A stretch of 29,617 nucleotides of DNA from JBBAEV01 sp041655735 (lineage in GTDB: Bacteria > Bacillota_I > Bacilli_A > RF39 > UBA660), in NCBI GenBank assembly GCA_041655735.1, contig JBBAEV010000010.1, positions 1 through 29,617 of the forward strand, written 5' to 3'. Under the pieces are notes generated by a model, which saw only the letters and a program-made list of their open reading frames with translations, searched no databases and was not told where the DNA came from. Positions 1 through 6,098 of this stretch are shown here, piece by piece (position 1 is the first letter of the stretch; every line of letters begins with the position of its first letter). A program made the position numbers and the translations under genes.

Positions 1-1
1 A

Positions 2-35
2 AAGAAAAATAGACAGGAAACTGTCTTTTTCTTTT
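2..35 (+). terminator. Intrinsic terminator of the gene upstream of the window
   Basis: AGACAG (11-16) pairs with CTGTCT (21-26) across a GAAA loop, and an A-rich left arm faces a T-rich right arm ending in a T tract. This is a rho-independent terminator shape. It lies just before the cysS promoter, so it probably ends transcription of an unseen upstream gene. The A-rich left arm means it could also work on the minus strand. Confidence 0.8.
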
Positions 36-51
36 ATCATATATATTAATA

Positions 52-60
52 TGTTATAAT
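52..60 (+). promoter_or_regulatory. Extended -10 promoter of cysS
   Basis: TGTTATAAT is a perfect extended -10 (TGn plus TATAAT). No good -35 is visible at 16-18 bp upstream, where the T-rich end of the terminator lies. The predicted start near 67 leaves a leader of only about 19 nt, which excludes a T-box, the usual regulator of aminoacyl-tRNA synthetase genes in Firmicutes. Confidence 0.7.
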
Positions 61-85
61 TTATTTAATGGAGAGGGTGGAACAT

Positions 86-1477
86 ATGAGAATATATAAC
101 TCGTTAACAAGAAGAATAGAAGAATTTATTCCTAATAGTGATAAAGAGGTAACTCTATATACATGTGGGCCAACAGTATATAATTATCAACATATAGGTA
201 ATCTTCGTATGTATATATTTGAAGATGTTTTGGAAAAAACATTAAGATATCTTGGCTACAATGTTAAAAGAGCAATGAACATTACTGATGTTGGTCATAA
301 TGTGGGCGATGTTGATGTAGGTAAGGATAAAATGTTTGCGGCTAAAGAAAGAGAAGGAAAAACAGCTTTAGAGATAGCTGAATATTATACTGAAGTTTTT
401 AAAAAAGATTGCGAAAAAGTAAATATAAAGTGGCCTGATATAGTGAAAAATGCTACTGGGGAAGTAGAAAAATATATTGATATAATTTCAAGATTGTTAG
501 AAAAGGGATATGCTTATGAGTCTAACGGCAATATATATTTTGATATTAGTAAGATGCCAAATTACTATGAATTATCTGGAAAGAATCAAGAAGATCTTAT
601 GATAGCTAAAAGAGAAGATGTTGATATAGATGAAAATAAAAGAAATCCTTTTGATTTTGTCTTATGGTTTACTAGTTCTAAATTTAAAGATCAAGAATTA
701 CAATGGGATTCACCTTTTGGAAAAGGATATCCTGGTTGGCATTTAGAGTGCTCGGCTATATCAATAAAATATTTAGGGGAATATCTTGATATACATACTG
801 GAGGCGTTGATCATATTTTCCCTCATCACACAAATGAAATCGCACAAAGTGAAGCGTATTTAGGACATAAATGGTGTAATTATTTTATGCATGGTGAGTT
901 TTTAAATGATTTAACTGGTAAAATGTCAAAAAGCAAGGGAGATTTCCTTATTCTAGATACTTTAATTAATAAAGGCTATAATCCTTTAGAATATAGATAT
1001 TATTGTTTATTATCACATTATCGCAATCAACTTCCTTTTTCTTATGAAATGCTAGATAACGCTACTACCAGTTATAGGAAACTCAGAAATAGGGTATTGT
1101 CTTTAAAACAAGAAGGAGTTTTTAACGAAGAATATTTTAATATATATCAAAACAAATTTAAAGTGGCAATTAGTGATGATTTAAATACTAGTAATGCGCT
1201 TACTATTGTTCATAATTTATTAAAAGATGAGACTGTTAATGATATTACTAAAATAAAAATAATAGGGGATTTTGATAAAGTATTAAGTTTAGATTTATTA
1301 AAAAGAGAAACGATTGAAGAGGGCTTTAAAAAATACATTCAACAAAAAATTGAAGAACGTAATGAAGCTAAAAATAACAAGAACTATGAATTGGCTGATA
1401 AAATACGTAGAGAACTAGAAGAAAAGGGAATAATATTAAAAGATACTAAAGAAGGAACAATATTTGAATTAAAATAA
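86..1477 (+). CDS. cysS: Cysteinyl-tRNA synthetase
   Basis: Charges tRNA-Cys with cysteine using ATP in the cytoplasm (class I synthetase). The HIGH-type motif HIGN is at about 36-39 and KMSKS at about 279-283. The expected zinc ligands are all visible: C27, C222 in WHLEC, H247 and E251 in HHTNE. The product is 463 aa, normal for the family. I chose ATG 86 over the in-frame ATG at 68 because GAGAGGGTGG (71-80) is a ribosome-binding site correctly placed for 86, and 68 would lie at the transcription start. The N-terminal block reads NITDVGH where the B. subtilis type has TDVDDK, so this is the divergent bacterial CysRS form. It is followed 13 bp later by the zinc peptidase gene, with which it probably forms one transcript. 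Confidence 0.97.
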   Translation: MRIYNSLTRRIEEFIPNSDKEVTLYTCGPTVYNYQHIGNLRMYIFEDVLEKTLRYLGYNVKRAMNITDVGHNVGDVDVGKDKMFAAKEREGKTALEIAEYYTEVFKKDCEKVNIKWPDIVKNATGEVEKYIDIISRLLEKGYAYESNGNIYFDISKMPNYYELSGKNQEDLMIAKREDVDIDENKRNPFDFVLWFTSSKFKDQELQWDSPFGKGYPGWHLECSAISIKYLGEYLDIHTGGVDHIFPHHTNEIAQSEAYLGHKWCNYFMHGEFLNDLTGKMSKSKGDFLILDTLINKGYNPLEYRYYCLLSHYRNQLPFSYEMLDNATTSYRKLRNRVLSLKQEGVFNEEYFNIYQNKFKVAISDDLNTSNALTIVHNLLKDETVNDITKIKIIGDFDKVLSLDLLKRETIEEGFKKYIQQKIEERNEAKNNKNYELADKIRRELEEKGIILKDTKEGTIFELK

Positions 1478-1490
1478 AGGAGGTAATATT

Positions 1491-2174
1491 ATGATTTGGT
1501 TTATGGAGGATTTTAGAACATTGGCTTTGATGATTTTATCATTAATAATCACATTAGTGGCACAAGGATTTGTTTCTAGTACTTATAGTAAATATAAGAA
1601 AATAAAAAGTAAGAGTGGTCTTAGTGGTTCAGAAGCAGCTAGAAAGGTTTTGGATAAACATGGACTTAAAGATGTTTATGTAGTTGAAACTAAAGGGATG
1701 CTTTCTGATCATTATGATCCAAGAAGAAAAGTAGTTAGGTTATCATCAGATATTTTTCATAAAGAAAGTATTGCGAGTATTGCAGTAGCTGTTCATGAAG
1801 TAGGACATGCGATACAAGATAAGGAAGGATATGGCTTTATGAGAATAAGGGCGGCTATTCTTCCGGTTGTTAATATTGGATCAAAGTTAGGATATTTTGC
1901 GATATTTATTGGTTTTTTTGCGGGCTTACTTGATTTAGTATGGGTAGGTATTGTTATGCTTTTAGGTACATTATTATTCCAATTAGTAACATTACCAGTT
2001 GAAATAAATGCTTCAAAAAGAGCTAAGGAAGAATTAGCTATTTTTATAGATAGTGGTGAACAAAAAATGGTAAAAAATATGTTGTTTGCAGCAGCCATGA
2101 CATATGTTGCGGCGCTCGCTACTACATTGCTTCAAATATTAAGGTTAGTATTAATGGCTCAAAGAAGGAGATAA
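1491..2174 (+). CDS. Membrane zinc metallopeptidase, YugP/Zn_peptidase_2 family
   Basis: The HEVGH motif at residues 102-106 is the zinc-binding HExxH of metallopeptidases. The length (227 aa) and layout match the YugP family: an N-terminal hydrophobic helix (about 9-27), a soluble block with HExxH, then hydrophobic segments at about 120-175 and near the C terminus. The substrate is unknown, and the enzyme should sit in the cytoplasmic membrane. An ideal AAAGGAGG lies 7 bp before ATG 1491, which favours this start over the internal ATG at 1503. It sits between cysS and rlmB, where B. subtilis carries mrnC (mini-RNase III), and it is followed by a terminator. Confidence 0.88.
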   Translation: MIWFMEDFRTLALMILSLIITLVAQGFVSSTYSKYKKIKSKSGLSGSEAARKVLDKHGLKDVYVVETKGMLSDHYDPRRKVVRLSSDIFHKESIASIAVAVHEVGHAIQDKEGYGFMRIRAAILPVVNIGSKLGYFAIFIGFFAGLLDLVWVGIVMLLGTLLFQLVTLPVEINASKRAKEELAIFIDSGEQKMVKNMLFAAAMTYVAALATTLLQILRLVLMAQRRR

Positions 2175-2199
2175 ACTATAGATATTTCTATAGTTTTTT
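2173..2199 (+). terminator. Terminator after the cysS-peptidase unit
   Basis: AAACTATAG (2173-2181) pairs perfectly with CTATAGTTT (2188-2196) over a 6-nt loop, and T residues continue to 2199. It overlaps the peptidase stop codon. Confidence 0.8.
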
Positions 2200-2212
2200 A
2201 ATGCTTTAATTA

Positions 2213-2221
2213 TGTTATACT
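2213..2221 (+). promoter_or_regulatory. Extended -10 promoter of rlmB-sigH
   Basis: TGTTATACT has the same extended -10 form as the cysS promoter. The position expected for the -35 falls in the T tract of the preceding terminator and is poor. Transcription would begin near 2228, about 30 nt before rlmB. Confidence 0.6.
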
Positions 2222-2257
2222 TGTTATAAGAGATAAAATAGACAAGAGGTGTTATAA

Positions 2258-2962
2258 ATGTATGTACATGGAAAGAATGTTGTAAAAGAATTATTAAATA
2301 GTGATAAGAAAATACATAAAGCTTATGTATTAAAGGATTTTAATGACAAAGATTTAATTATTGCTTTAGAAAATAAAAATATTGTTATAAATTATGTTGA
2401 TAAAAATGAATTAGATCAACTTGAAAGAGGAAATCATCAAGGTATAATAGTAAGTATTCCTGATTTTGAATATACCTCTTTAGAGCAATTATTAGAAAAT
2501 AGAAAAGAAAGATCTATTTATGTAATGCTTGATCATTTAGAAGATCCCCATAATTTTGGTGCTATTATTAGAACTTGTGAAGCAGCTGGAGTAGACGGCA
2601 TTATTATACCGAAAGATAGAAGTGTAGAAGTTAATAGTACGGTTATGAAAGTAAGTAGTGGAGCAGCAAGTCATGCGCCCATATGTATGGTTACTAACTT
2701 AAATGCTACAATAAAAGTATTAAAGAAAAAAGATATATGGGTAATTGGTACTGATATGTATGATAGTGTTGATTATCGTACAATTGATTATAATATTCCT
2801 ATTTGTTTGGTAATAGGCGGAGAAGGAAAAGGGATGAGTAGATTAGTAAATGAATCATGTGATATAATTGTGCGTATTCCAATGGAAGGGAAGGTAAATA
2901 GTTTAAATGCTTCTGTGGCAGCAGGAATAATGATTTATGAAATAAAAAGAAATAGGGGGTAG
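2258..2962 (+). CDS. rlmB: 23S rRNA (guanosine-2'-O-)-methyltransferase, RlmB/TrmH family
   Basis: SPOUT-fold 2'-O-ribose methyltransferase; RlmB modifies G2251 of 23S rRNA in the peptidyl-tRNA loop, using S-adenosylmethionine. The N-terminal substrate-binding domain opens with YVHGKNVV. The three SpoU motifs are present: NFGAIIR with N99 and R105, GGEGKG at 187-192, and NSLNAS at 214-219, which forms the knotted cofactor site. The length of 234 aa is typical. The ribosome-binding site AGAGGTG precedes ATG 2258. It shares a transcript with sigH, 3 bp downstream. In B. subtilis the rae1 (yacP) gene lies between these two; it is missing here. A TrmH-family specificity different from RlmB cannot be excluded from sequence alone. 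Confidence 0.93.
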   Translation: MYVHGKNVVKELLNSDKKIHKAYVLKDFNDKDLIIALENKNIVINYVDKNELDQLERGNHQGIIVSIPDFEYTSLEQLLENRKERSIYVMLDHLEDPHNFGAIIRTCEAAGVDGIIIPKDRSVEVNSTVMKVSSGAASHAPICMVTNLNATIKVLKKKDIWVIGTDMYDSVDYRTIDYNIPICLVIGGEGKGMSRLVNESCDIIVRIPMEGKVNSLNASVAAGIMIYEIKRNRG

Positions 2963-2965
2963 TAT

Positions 2966-3583
2966 ATGAATTATAAAAGTTATAATGATTTTGAATTGCT
3001 ATATTTAATTAGGGAAAATAATGAAGATGCAGTTAATATTTTATATAGTAAGTATTATCCAGTTGTTGAATTAAAAGCTAAACAATATTTAAACAGTTCA
3101 GTAAGTAAAGGGCTTGATTTAAATGATTTAATTCAAGAAGGAATGATTGGTTTGAGTCAAGCGATAAAGGACTTTAAGGATAAAAAAGATGTTAAATTTT
3201 CTACTTTTGCGAGTCTTTGTATTGAAAGAGAAATACAAACAGCAGTAACTAAGGCAGATAGACAAAAACATAAAGTTTTAAATGATTCGTTGTCTTTAGA
3301 TTATGTTTTTGATGATAGTGAAAGGCCATTACTAGATTTTATTGTGAGCGAAAACAATATTAATCCTGAAAGTTATTTATTAGATTTAGAGAGTGAAAAG
3401 GAAATAAATGAACAAGTACAAAGTAGTTTGACGGATTTTGAAAAAGAGGTATTTAAATTGAAAATAAATAATTTTTCTTATAAGGAAATAGCAGAAATAT
3501 TAGATAAACCTTCAAAGTCAATAGATAATGCCTTACAAAGAATAAAAAATAAAGTTAGTAATATCATAAAAAATAAAAATTGA
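2966..3583 (+). CDS. sigH: RNA polymerase sigma factor, SigH family
   Basis: Sigma-70 family protein of 205 aa (B. subtilis SigH is about 218). Region 2 covers about 51-95, with DLIQEGMIGL contacting core polymerase and KFSTFASLCIERE in the -10-reading helix. A region 4 helix-turn-helix at about 169-195 reads SYKEIAEIL then KSIDNALQR, which is close to B. subtilis SigH. SigH drives transition-state, sporulation or competence genes in Bacilli; what it controls here cannot be read from the window. Its ribosome-binding site AGGGGGT lies inside the end of rlmB, so translation is probably coupled. The TGA stop lies inside the TTGACA -35 of the next promoter. Position between rlmB and secE supports SigH over other alternative sigma factors. 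Confidence 0.88.
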   Translation: MNYKSYNDFELLYLIRENNEDAVNILYSKYYPVVELKAKQYLNSSVSKGLDLNDLIQEGMIGLSQAIKDFKDKKDVKFSTFASLCIEREIQTAVTKADRQKHKVLNDSLSLDYVFDDSERPLLDFIVSENNINPESYLLDLESEKEINEQVQSSLTDFEKEVFKLKINNFSYKEIAEILDKPSKSIDNALQRIKNKVSNIIKNKN

Positions 3584-3608
3584 CATATTATATCTTTTGT
3601 GTTACTTT
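3580..3608 (+). promoter_or_regulatory. Promoter of secE-nusG
   Basis: TTGACA (3580-3585), a 17-bp spacer, then TACTTT (3603-3608) with an upstream TG (extended -10). The -35 contains the sigH stop codon. The region 3609-3671 is an untranslated leader with only a weak 4-bp hairpin near 3618-3631. No rpmG gene fits in this gap. Confidence 0.75.
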
Positions 3609-3671
3609 ATATGTGAGCACGAGATAGTGTTTTTTATTTTGGAAAAGAATAAAATGAAATAAGGTGATAAT

Positions 3672-3851
3672 ATGGGTAAGGTTAAATTATTTTTAAGTGG
3701 AGTTAAAAAAGAAGTGGGAAGAGTTAGATGGCCTAGTAAGGAAAATATGTTAAAATTTTCTATAGCCACAGTAATTTCTATAGTTTTCTTTGCCTTATTC
3801 TTTTATGTTATAGATATTGTTATTGCGCTTATTAAAACATGGCTTAATTAA
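3672..3851 (+). CDS. secE: Preprotein translocase subunit SecE
   Basis: A small 59-aa protein that stabilises SecY in the Sec protein export channel. The family signature is clear: a short amphipathic cytoplasmic helix followed by EVGRVRWPSKE (the conserved WP pair) and one long hydrophobic transmembrane helix at about 29-55. The length matches single-span Gram-positive SecE. ATG 3672 is preceded by AAGGTGAT. It ends 11 bp before nusG in the standard secE-nusG pair. In B. subtilis a ribosomal protein L33 gene (rpmGB) precedes secE; there is none here. Confidence 0.95.
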   Translation: MGKVKLFLSGVKKEVGRVRWPSKENMLKFSIATVISIVFFALFFYVIDIVIALIKTWLN

Positions 3852-3862
3852 CGGAGGTTATT

Positions 3863-4399
3863 ATGGAAGATAAAAAATGGTATGTTGTCAATACTTATTC
3901 AGGGCATGAAAATAAAGTAAAAGAAAATTTAGAAATGCGTATTGAAAGCATGGGAATGCAAGATTATATATATAGAATAGTAGTTCCAGAACAAACGGAA
4001 ATAGAAATAAAAGATGGGGTAAAAAAAGAAAAAGTAAAAAAGATGTTTCCTGGTTATGTGCTTGTAGAAATGGTTATGAGTGATGAGGCATGGTATGTAG
4101 TAAGAAATACTCCGGGAGTTACTGGTTTTATTGGTTCTAGTGGAAAAGGAGCTAAACCAATACCTCTCCAACCTAATGAAGTTGATCGTATATTAAATAA
4201 TATGGGATTAAGTAGATTAGAAATTGGCAATGAATTAAATGTTGGTGATCAAATAAAAATTATTGATGGGCCATTTAAATCGATGTTTGGAAAAGTTGAA
4301 GATATTGATTTAAAACAACAAAAGTTAACAGTATTAATAGATTTATTTGGACAAGAAACACCAGTAGAAGTCGAATTTACACAAATAGAAAAAGCATAA
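3863..4399 (+). CDS. nusG: Transcription elongation/antitermination factor NusG
   Basis: Binds RNA polymerase and modulates pausing and termination; 178 aa, the usual size. The NGN domain covers about 4-115, with WYVVNTYSGHE at the start and FPGYVLVEM plus VRNTPGVTGF further on. The C-terminal KOW domain starts near 125, with VGDQIKIIDGPFKSMFGKV. The strong ribosome-binding site ACGGAGGT lies before ATG 3863. It is cotranscribed with secE. I see no clear terminator after it, so some transcription may run on into rplK. Confidence 0.97.
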   Translation: MEDKKWYVVNTYSGHENKVKENLEMRIESMGMQDYIYRIVVPEQTEIEIKDGVKKEKVKKMFPGYVLVEMVMSDEAWYVVRNTPGVTGFIGSSGKGAKPIPLQPNEVDRILNNMGLSRLEIGNELNVGDQIKIIDGPFKSMFGKVEDIDLKQQKLTVLIDLFGQETPVEVEFTQIEKA

Positions 4400-4404
4400 A
4401 TTAC

Positions 4405-4434
4405 TTGATTTTTATATATAATGTATGATATGCT
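4405..4434 (+). promoter_or_regulatory. Probable promoter of rplK-rplA
   Basis: TTGATT (4405-4410), an 18-bp spacer, and TATGCT (4429-4434) preceded by TGA, an extended -10. A second TATAAT at 4417-4422 lacks a matching -35. Transcription from about 4441 would give a roughly 90-nt leader that contains an A/T-only palindrome (about 4457-4476) and the L1 site. Confidence 0.5.
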
Positions 4435-4477
4435 TTGAGGCAGTTATATAATATTTTATATATTTATATAAATATAA

Positions 4478-4502
4478 GTGGGAGGCGGATGCCCATTACC
4501 AC
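4478..4502 (+). promoter_or_regulatory. L1-binding mRNA site before rplK (L1 operator 1)
   Basis: GTGG (4478-4481) pairs with CCAC (4499-4502). Inside, GA faces CATTA across an asymmetric internal loop, then GGC (4484-4486) pairs with GCC (4491-4493) over a GGAT loop. The strand GTGGGAGGC and the returning ACCAC copy the L1-binding site of 23S rRNA (GUGGGAGG facing AUACCAC in E. coli). By the known L11-operon mechanism, free L1 should bind here and reduce translation. A second copy precedes rplA. Confidence 0.8.
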
Positions 4503-4518
4503 ACGCGAAAAAAATTAT

Positions 4519-4526
4519 AGGAGGTG
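4519..4526 (+). promoter_or_regulatory. Ribosome-binding site deciding the rplK start
   Basis: AGGAGGTG sits 8 nt before GTG 4533. The upstream in-frame GTG at 4524 is part of this site and cannot be the start. Confidence 0.85.
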
Positions 4527-4532
4527 TTTTTC

Positions 4533-5150
4533 GTGGCAAAAGAAATTATTAAAAAAATTAAACTTCAAATAGCTGCAGGAAAAGCAACCCCAGCTCCACC
4601 AGTTGGAACAGTATTGGGGCCTGCAGGGATTAATTTACAAGACTTTTGTACAAAATTCAATGAAGGAACTAAAGATAAGATGGGTGATGTAGTGCCTGTT
4701 GAAATATCAATTTATGATGATCGTTCATTTGATTTTGTAATTAAAACTCCACCAGTAGCTTTTTTACTCAAGAAAATGGCTGGACTTAATAAAGGTTCGT
4801 CTAAGGGAGCAAATGATATTGTGGCAGTAGTTACAGAAGATCAAATAAAAGAAATAGCTGAAGTTAAAATGCCAGATTTAAATGCTTATGATGTAGAAAG
4901 TGCGATGAAGATTGTTGAAGGAACAGCTCGTAATATGGGAATAGCCGTTAAGGGCGTTAACGATGAAGAGTTAGCCCAACAAGCATCAGAAGCCAAGGAA
5001 GCAGAAAAGGAAAGAGAAAAAATTGAAGTTGAACTTGCCAAGGCAGAAGCTGAAATAGCAGAAGCTAAACTTGCTAAAGCATCAGAAGCAGAAGAACAAG
5101 AAGAACAAGAAGTAGAAGAAGAAAAAGAAGAAAAAACAGAACAAGAATAA
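4533..5150 (+). CDS. rplK: 50S ribosomal protein L11 with a long acidic C-terminal tail
   Basis: Binds 23S rRNA at the base of the L7/L12 stalk (GTPase-associated centre). Residues 1-141 are a complete L11: KLQIAAGKATPAPPVGTVLGP at the N terminus with the conserved proline-rich helix, and the rRNA-binding C-terminal domain ending NMGIAVKG. Family members are usually about 141 aa; this one is 205 aa. Residues 142-205 form an extra tail with roughly 25 Glu plus Lys and Ala in helix-favouring repeats such as EAEKERE and AKAEAEIAEAKLAKA, then an almost pure Glu end. A charged helix or disordered tail seems likely. The GTG start is set by AGGAGGTG. It is in an operon with rplA and controlled by the L1 site upstream. 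L11 identity is certain; the tail's role is unknown. Confidence 0.97.
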   Translation: MAKEIIKKIKLQIAAGKATPAPPVGTVLGPAGINLQDFCTKFNEGTKDKMGDVVPVEISIYDDRSFDFVIKTPPVAFLLKKMAGLNKGSSKGANDIVAVVTEDQIKEIAEVKMPDLNAYDVESAMKIVEGTARNMGIAVKGVNDEELAQQASEAKEAEKEREKIEVELAKAEAEIAEAKLAKASEAEEQEEQEVEEEKEEKTEQE

Positions 5151-5175
5151 TAAAATATATCATATAGGTATTACC

Positions 5176-5206
5176 TATGTGGGAGGAATATCCGCAATAC
5201 CACATA
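5176..5206 (+). promoter_or_regulatory. L1-binding mRNA site before rplA (L1 operator 2)
   Basis: TATGTGG (5176-5182) pairs with CCACATA (5200-5206), 7 bp. GA faces GCAATA, then GGA (5185-5187) pairs with TCC (5191-5193) over ATA. GTGGGAGG and AATACCAC match the 23S rRNA L1 site even better than operator 1. The rplA ribosome-binding site AAGGAGG begins at the last base of the outer stem, so L1 binding should block it directly. A small hairpin (TAGGT 5165-5169 with ACCTA 5173-5177) overlaps the outer stem by two bases and is a possible alternative fold. Confidence 0.82.
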
Positions 5207-5218
5207 AGGAGGAATAAA

Positions 5219-5917
5219 ATGAAAAGAAAAAGTAAGAAGTATTTAGAGGTTGCTGATAAAGTTGAAAAAGGTAAATTATATTCAAAAGCAGAAGCTATTA
5301 AACTAGCGAAAGAAACATCAATTACTAATTTTGATGCTTCAGTTGAATTGGCTGTAAGACTTAATTTAGACTCAAAAAAATCTGATCAGCAAATTAGGGG
5401 AGCTTTAGTACTACCTAATGGAATTGGCAAAACGCAAAAAGTTTTAGTAATTGCTAAAGGAGACAAGGCTAAAGAAGCAATAGAAGCTAATGCTGATTAT
5501 GTTGGAGAAGCAGATATGATCGAAAAAATCGAAAAAGAAAATTGGTTTGATTTTGATGTTATTATTGCTACTCCTGATATGATGGTTGCCTTAGGTAAAT
5601 TAGGGAAGGTATTAGGGCCTAAAGGGTTGATGCCAAATCCAAAAATAGGTACTGTTACTAATGATATCAAAAAGGCTATTATGGATGTTAAAAAAGGCAA
5701 AATTGAATATCGTTCTGATAAAGCTGGCAATGTTCATGTTGTGATTGGTAAAGTGTCATTTACAGAGCAACAGCTATTGGAAAACTTTGAAGCCATAATG
5801 GAAGCAATATTAAATGCTAAACCATCTGGAGTTAAAGGTATATATATCAAAAATATATTTTTATCTACAACGATGGGACCTAGTATTAAATTAGATTTTA
5901 TGCAATTTGACAAATAA
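5219..5917 (+). CDS. rplA: 50S ribosomal protein L1
   Basis: Forms the mobile L1 stalk of the large subunit and, in many bacteria, represses its own operon by binding its mRNA. The 232-aa length is normal. The signature is intact, with GKLGKVLGPKGLMPNPKIGT in the central part and SFTEQQLLEN plus KGIYIKN in the C-terminal half. ATG 5219 follows AAGGAGGAAT. The reading frame extends upstream to 5177 but that part is the L1 operator hairpin, so the upstream start is rejected. The end of the gene (FDK and stop) contains the -35 of the rplJ promoter. Cotranscribed with rplK. Confidence 0.97.
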   Translation: MKRKSKKYLEVADKVEKGKLYSKAEAIKLAKETSITNFDASVELAVRLNLDSKKSDQQIRGALVLPNGIGKTQKVLVIAKGDKAKEAIEANADYVGEADMIEKIEKENWFDFDVIIATPDMMVALGKLGKVLGPKGLMPNPKIGTVTNDIKKAIMDVKKGKIEYRSDKAGNVHVVIGKVSFTEQQLLENFEAIMEAILNAKPSGVKGIYIKNIFLSTTMGPSIKLDFMQFDK

Positions 5918-5935
5918 TAGAATTTAATTTATAAT
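5907..5935 (+). promoter_or_regulatory. Consensus promoter of the rplJ-rplL unit
   Basis: TTGACA (5907-5912), exactly 17 bp, TATAAT (5930-5935): a perfect sigma-A consensus. The -35 lies within the last codons of rplA. Transcription should start near 5942, just ahead of the L10 leader, which uncouples L10/L12 synthesis from L11/L1. Confidence 0.9.
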
Positions 5936-5941
5936 ACAAAT

Positions 5942-6080
5942 CATAACAAACGAATATATTATTAATACCGTAGACAGTGGGTGCTTTATGCTTAATTTCC
6001 TACCGAGGCTTATATTTTAAATATAACTTTAAACCTCTACATGTCTATGTAGAGGTTTTTTAAGACGGTATTTTTATAAA
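5942..6080 (+). ncRNA. L10 (rplJ) leader, autoregulatory mRNA structure
   Basis: The ribosomal protein L10 leader is recognised by its conserved core (ATACCGTAGACAGT, then TGCTTAATTTCCTACCGAGG at 5988-6007) and by its place before rplJ. A long-range closing helix is exact: AATACCGT (5964-5971) with ACGGTATT (6065-6072). The L10-L12 complex is known to bind this element in Bacilli. It contains the attenuator at 6031-6061. Confidence 0.88.
6031..6061 (+). terminator. Attenuator inside the L10 leader
   Basis: AAACCTCTACAT (6031-6042) pairs over 12 bp with ATGTAGAGGTTT (6047-6058) through a GTCT loop, followed by more T. It is the strongest intrinsic terminator shape in the window, yet it lies before rplJ, so premature termination under L10 control is likely. 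Confidence 0.85.
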
Positions 6081-6098
6081 GAAAAAGGAGGTGTATTT

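Noticed and set aside
3584..3671. Possible rpmG (L33) gene before secE
   Set aside because: The gap is only 88 bp, holds a promoter, and no frame gives the L33 sequence.
4441..4477. A/T-only palindrome before the L1 site as a protein-binding operator
   Set aside because: Such palindromes arise easily in sequence this A+T-rich and there is no second copy or G/C position to support it.
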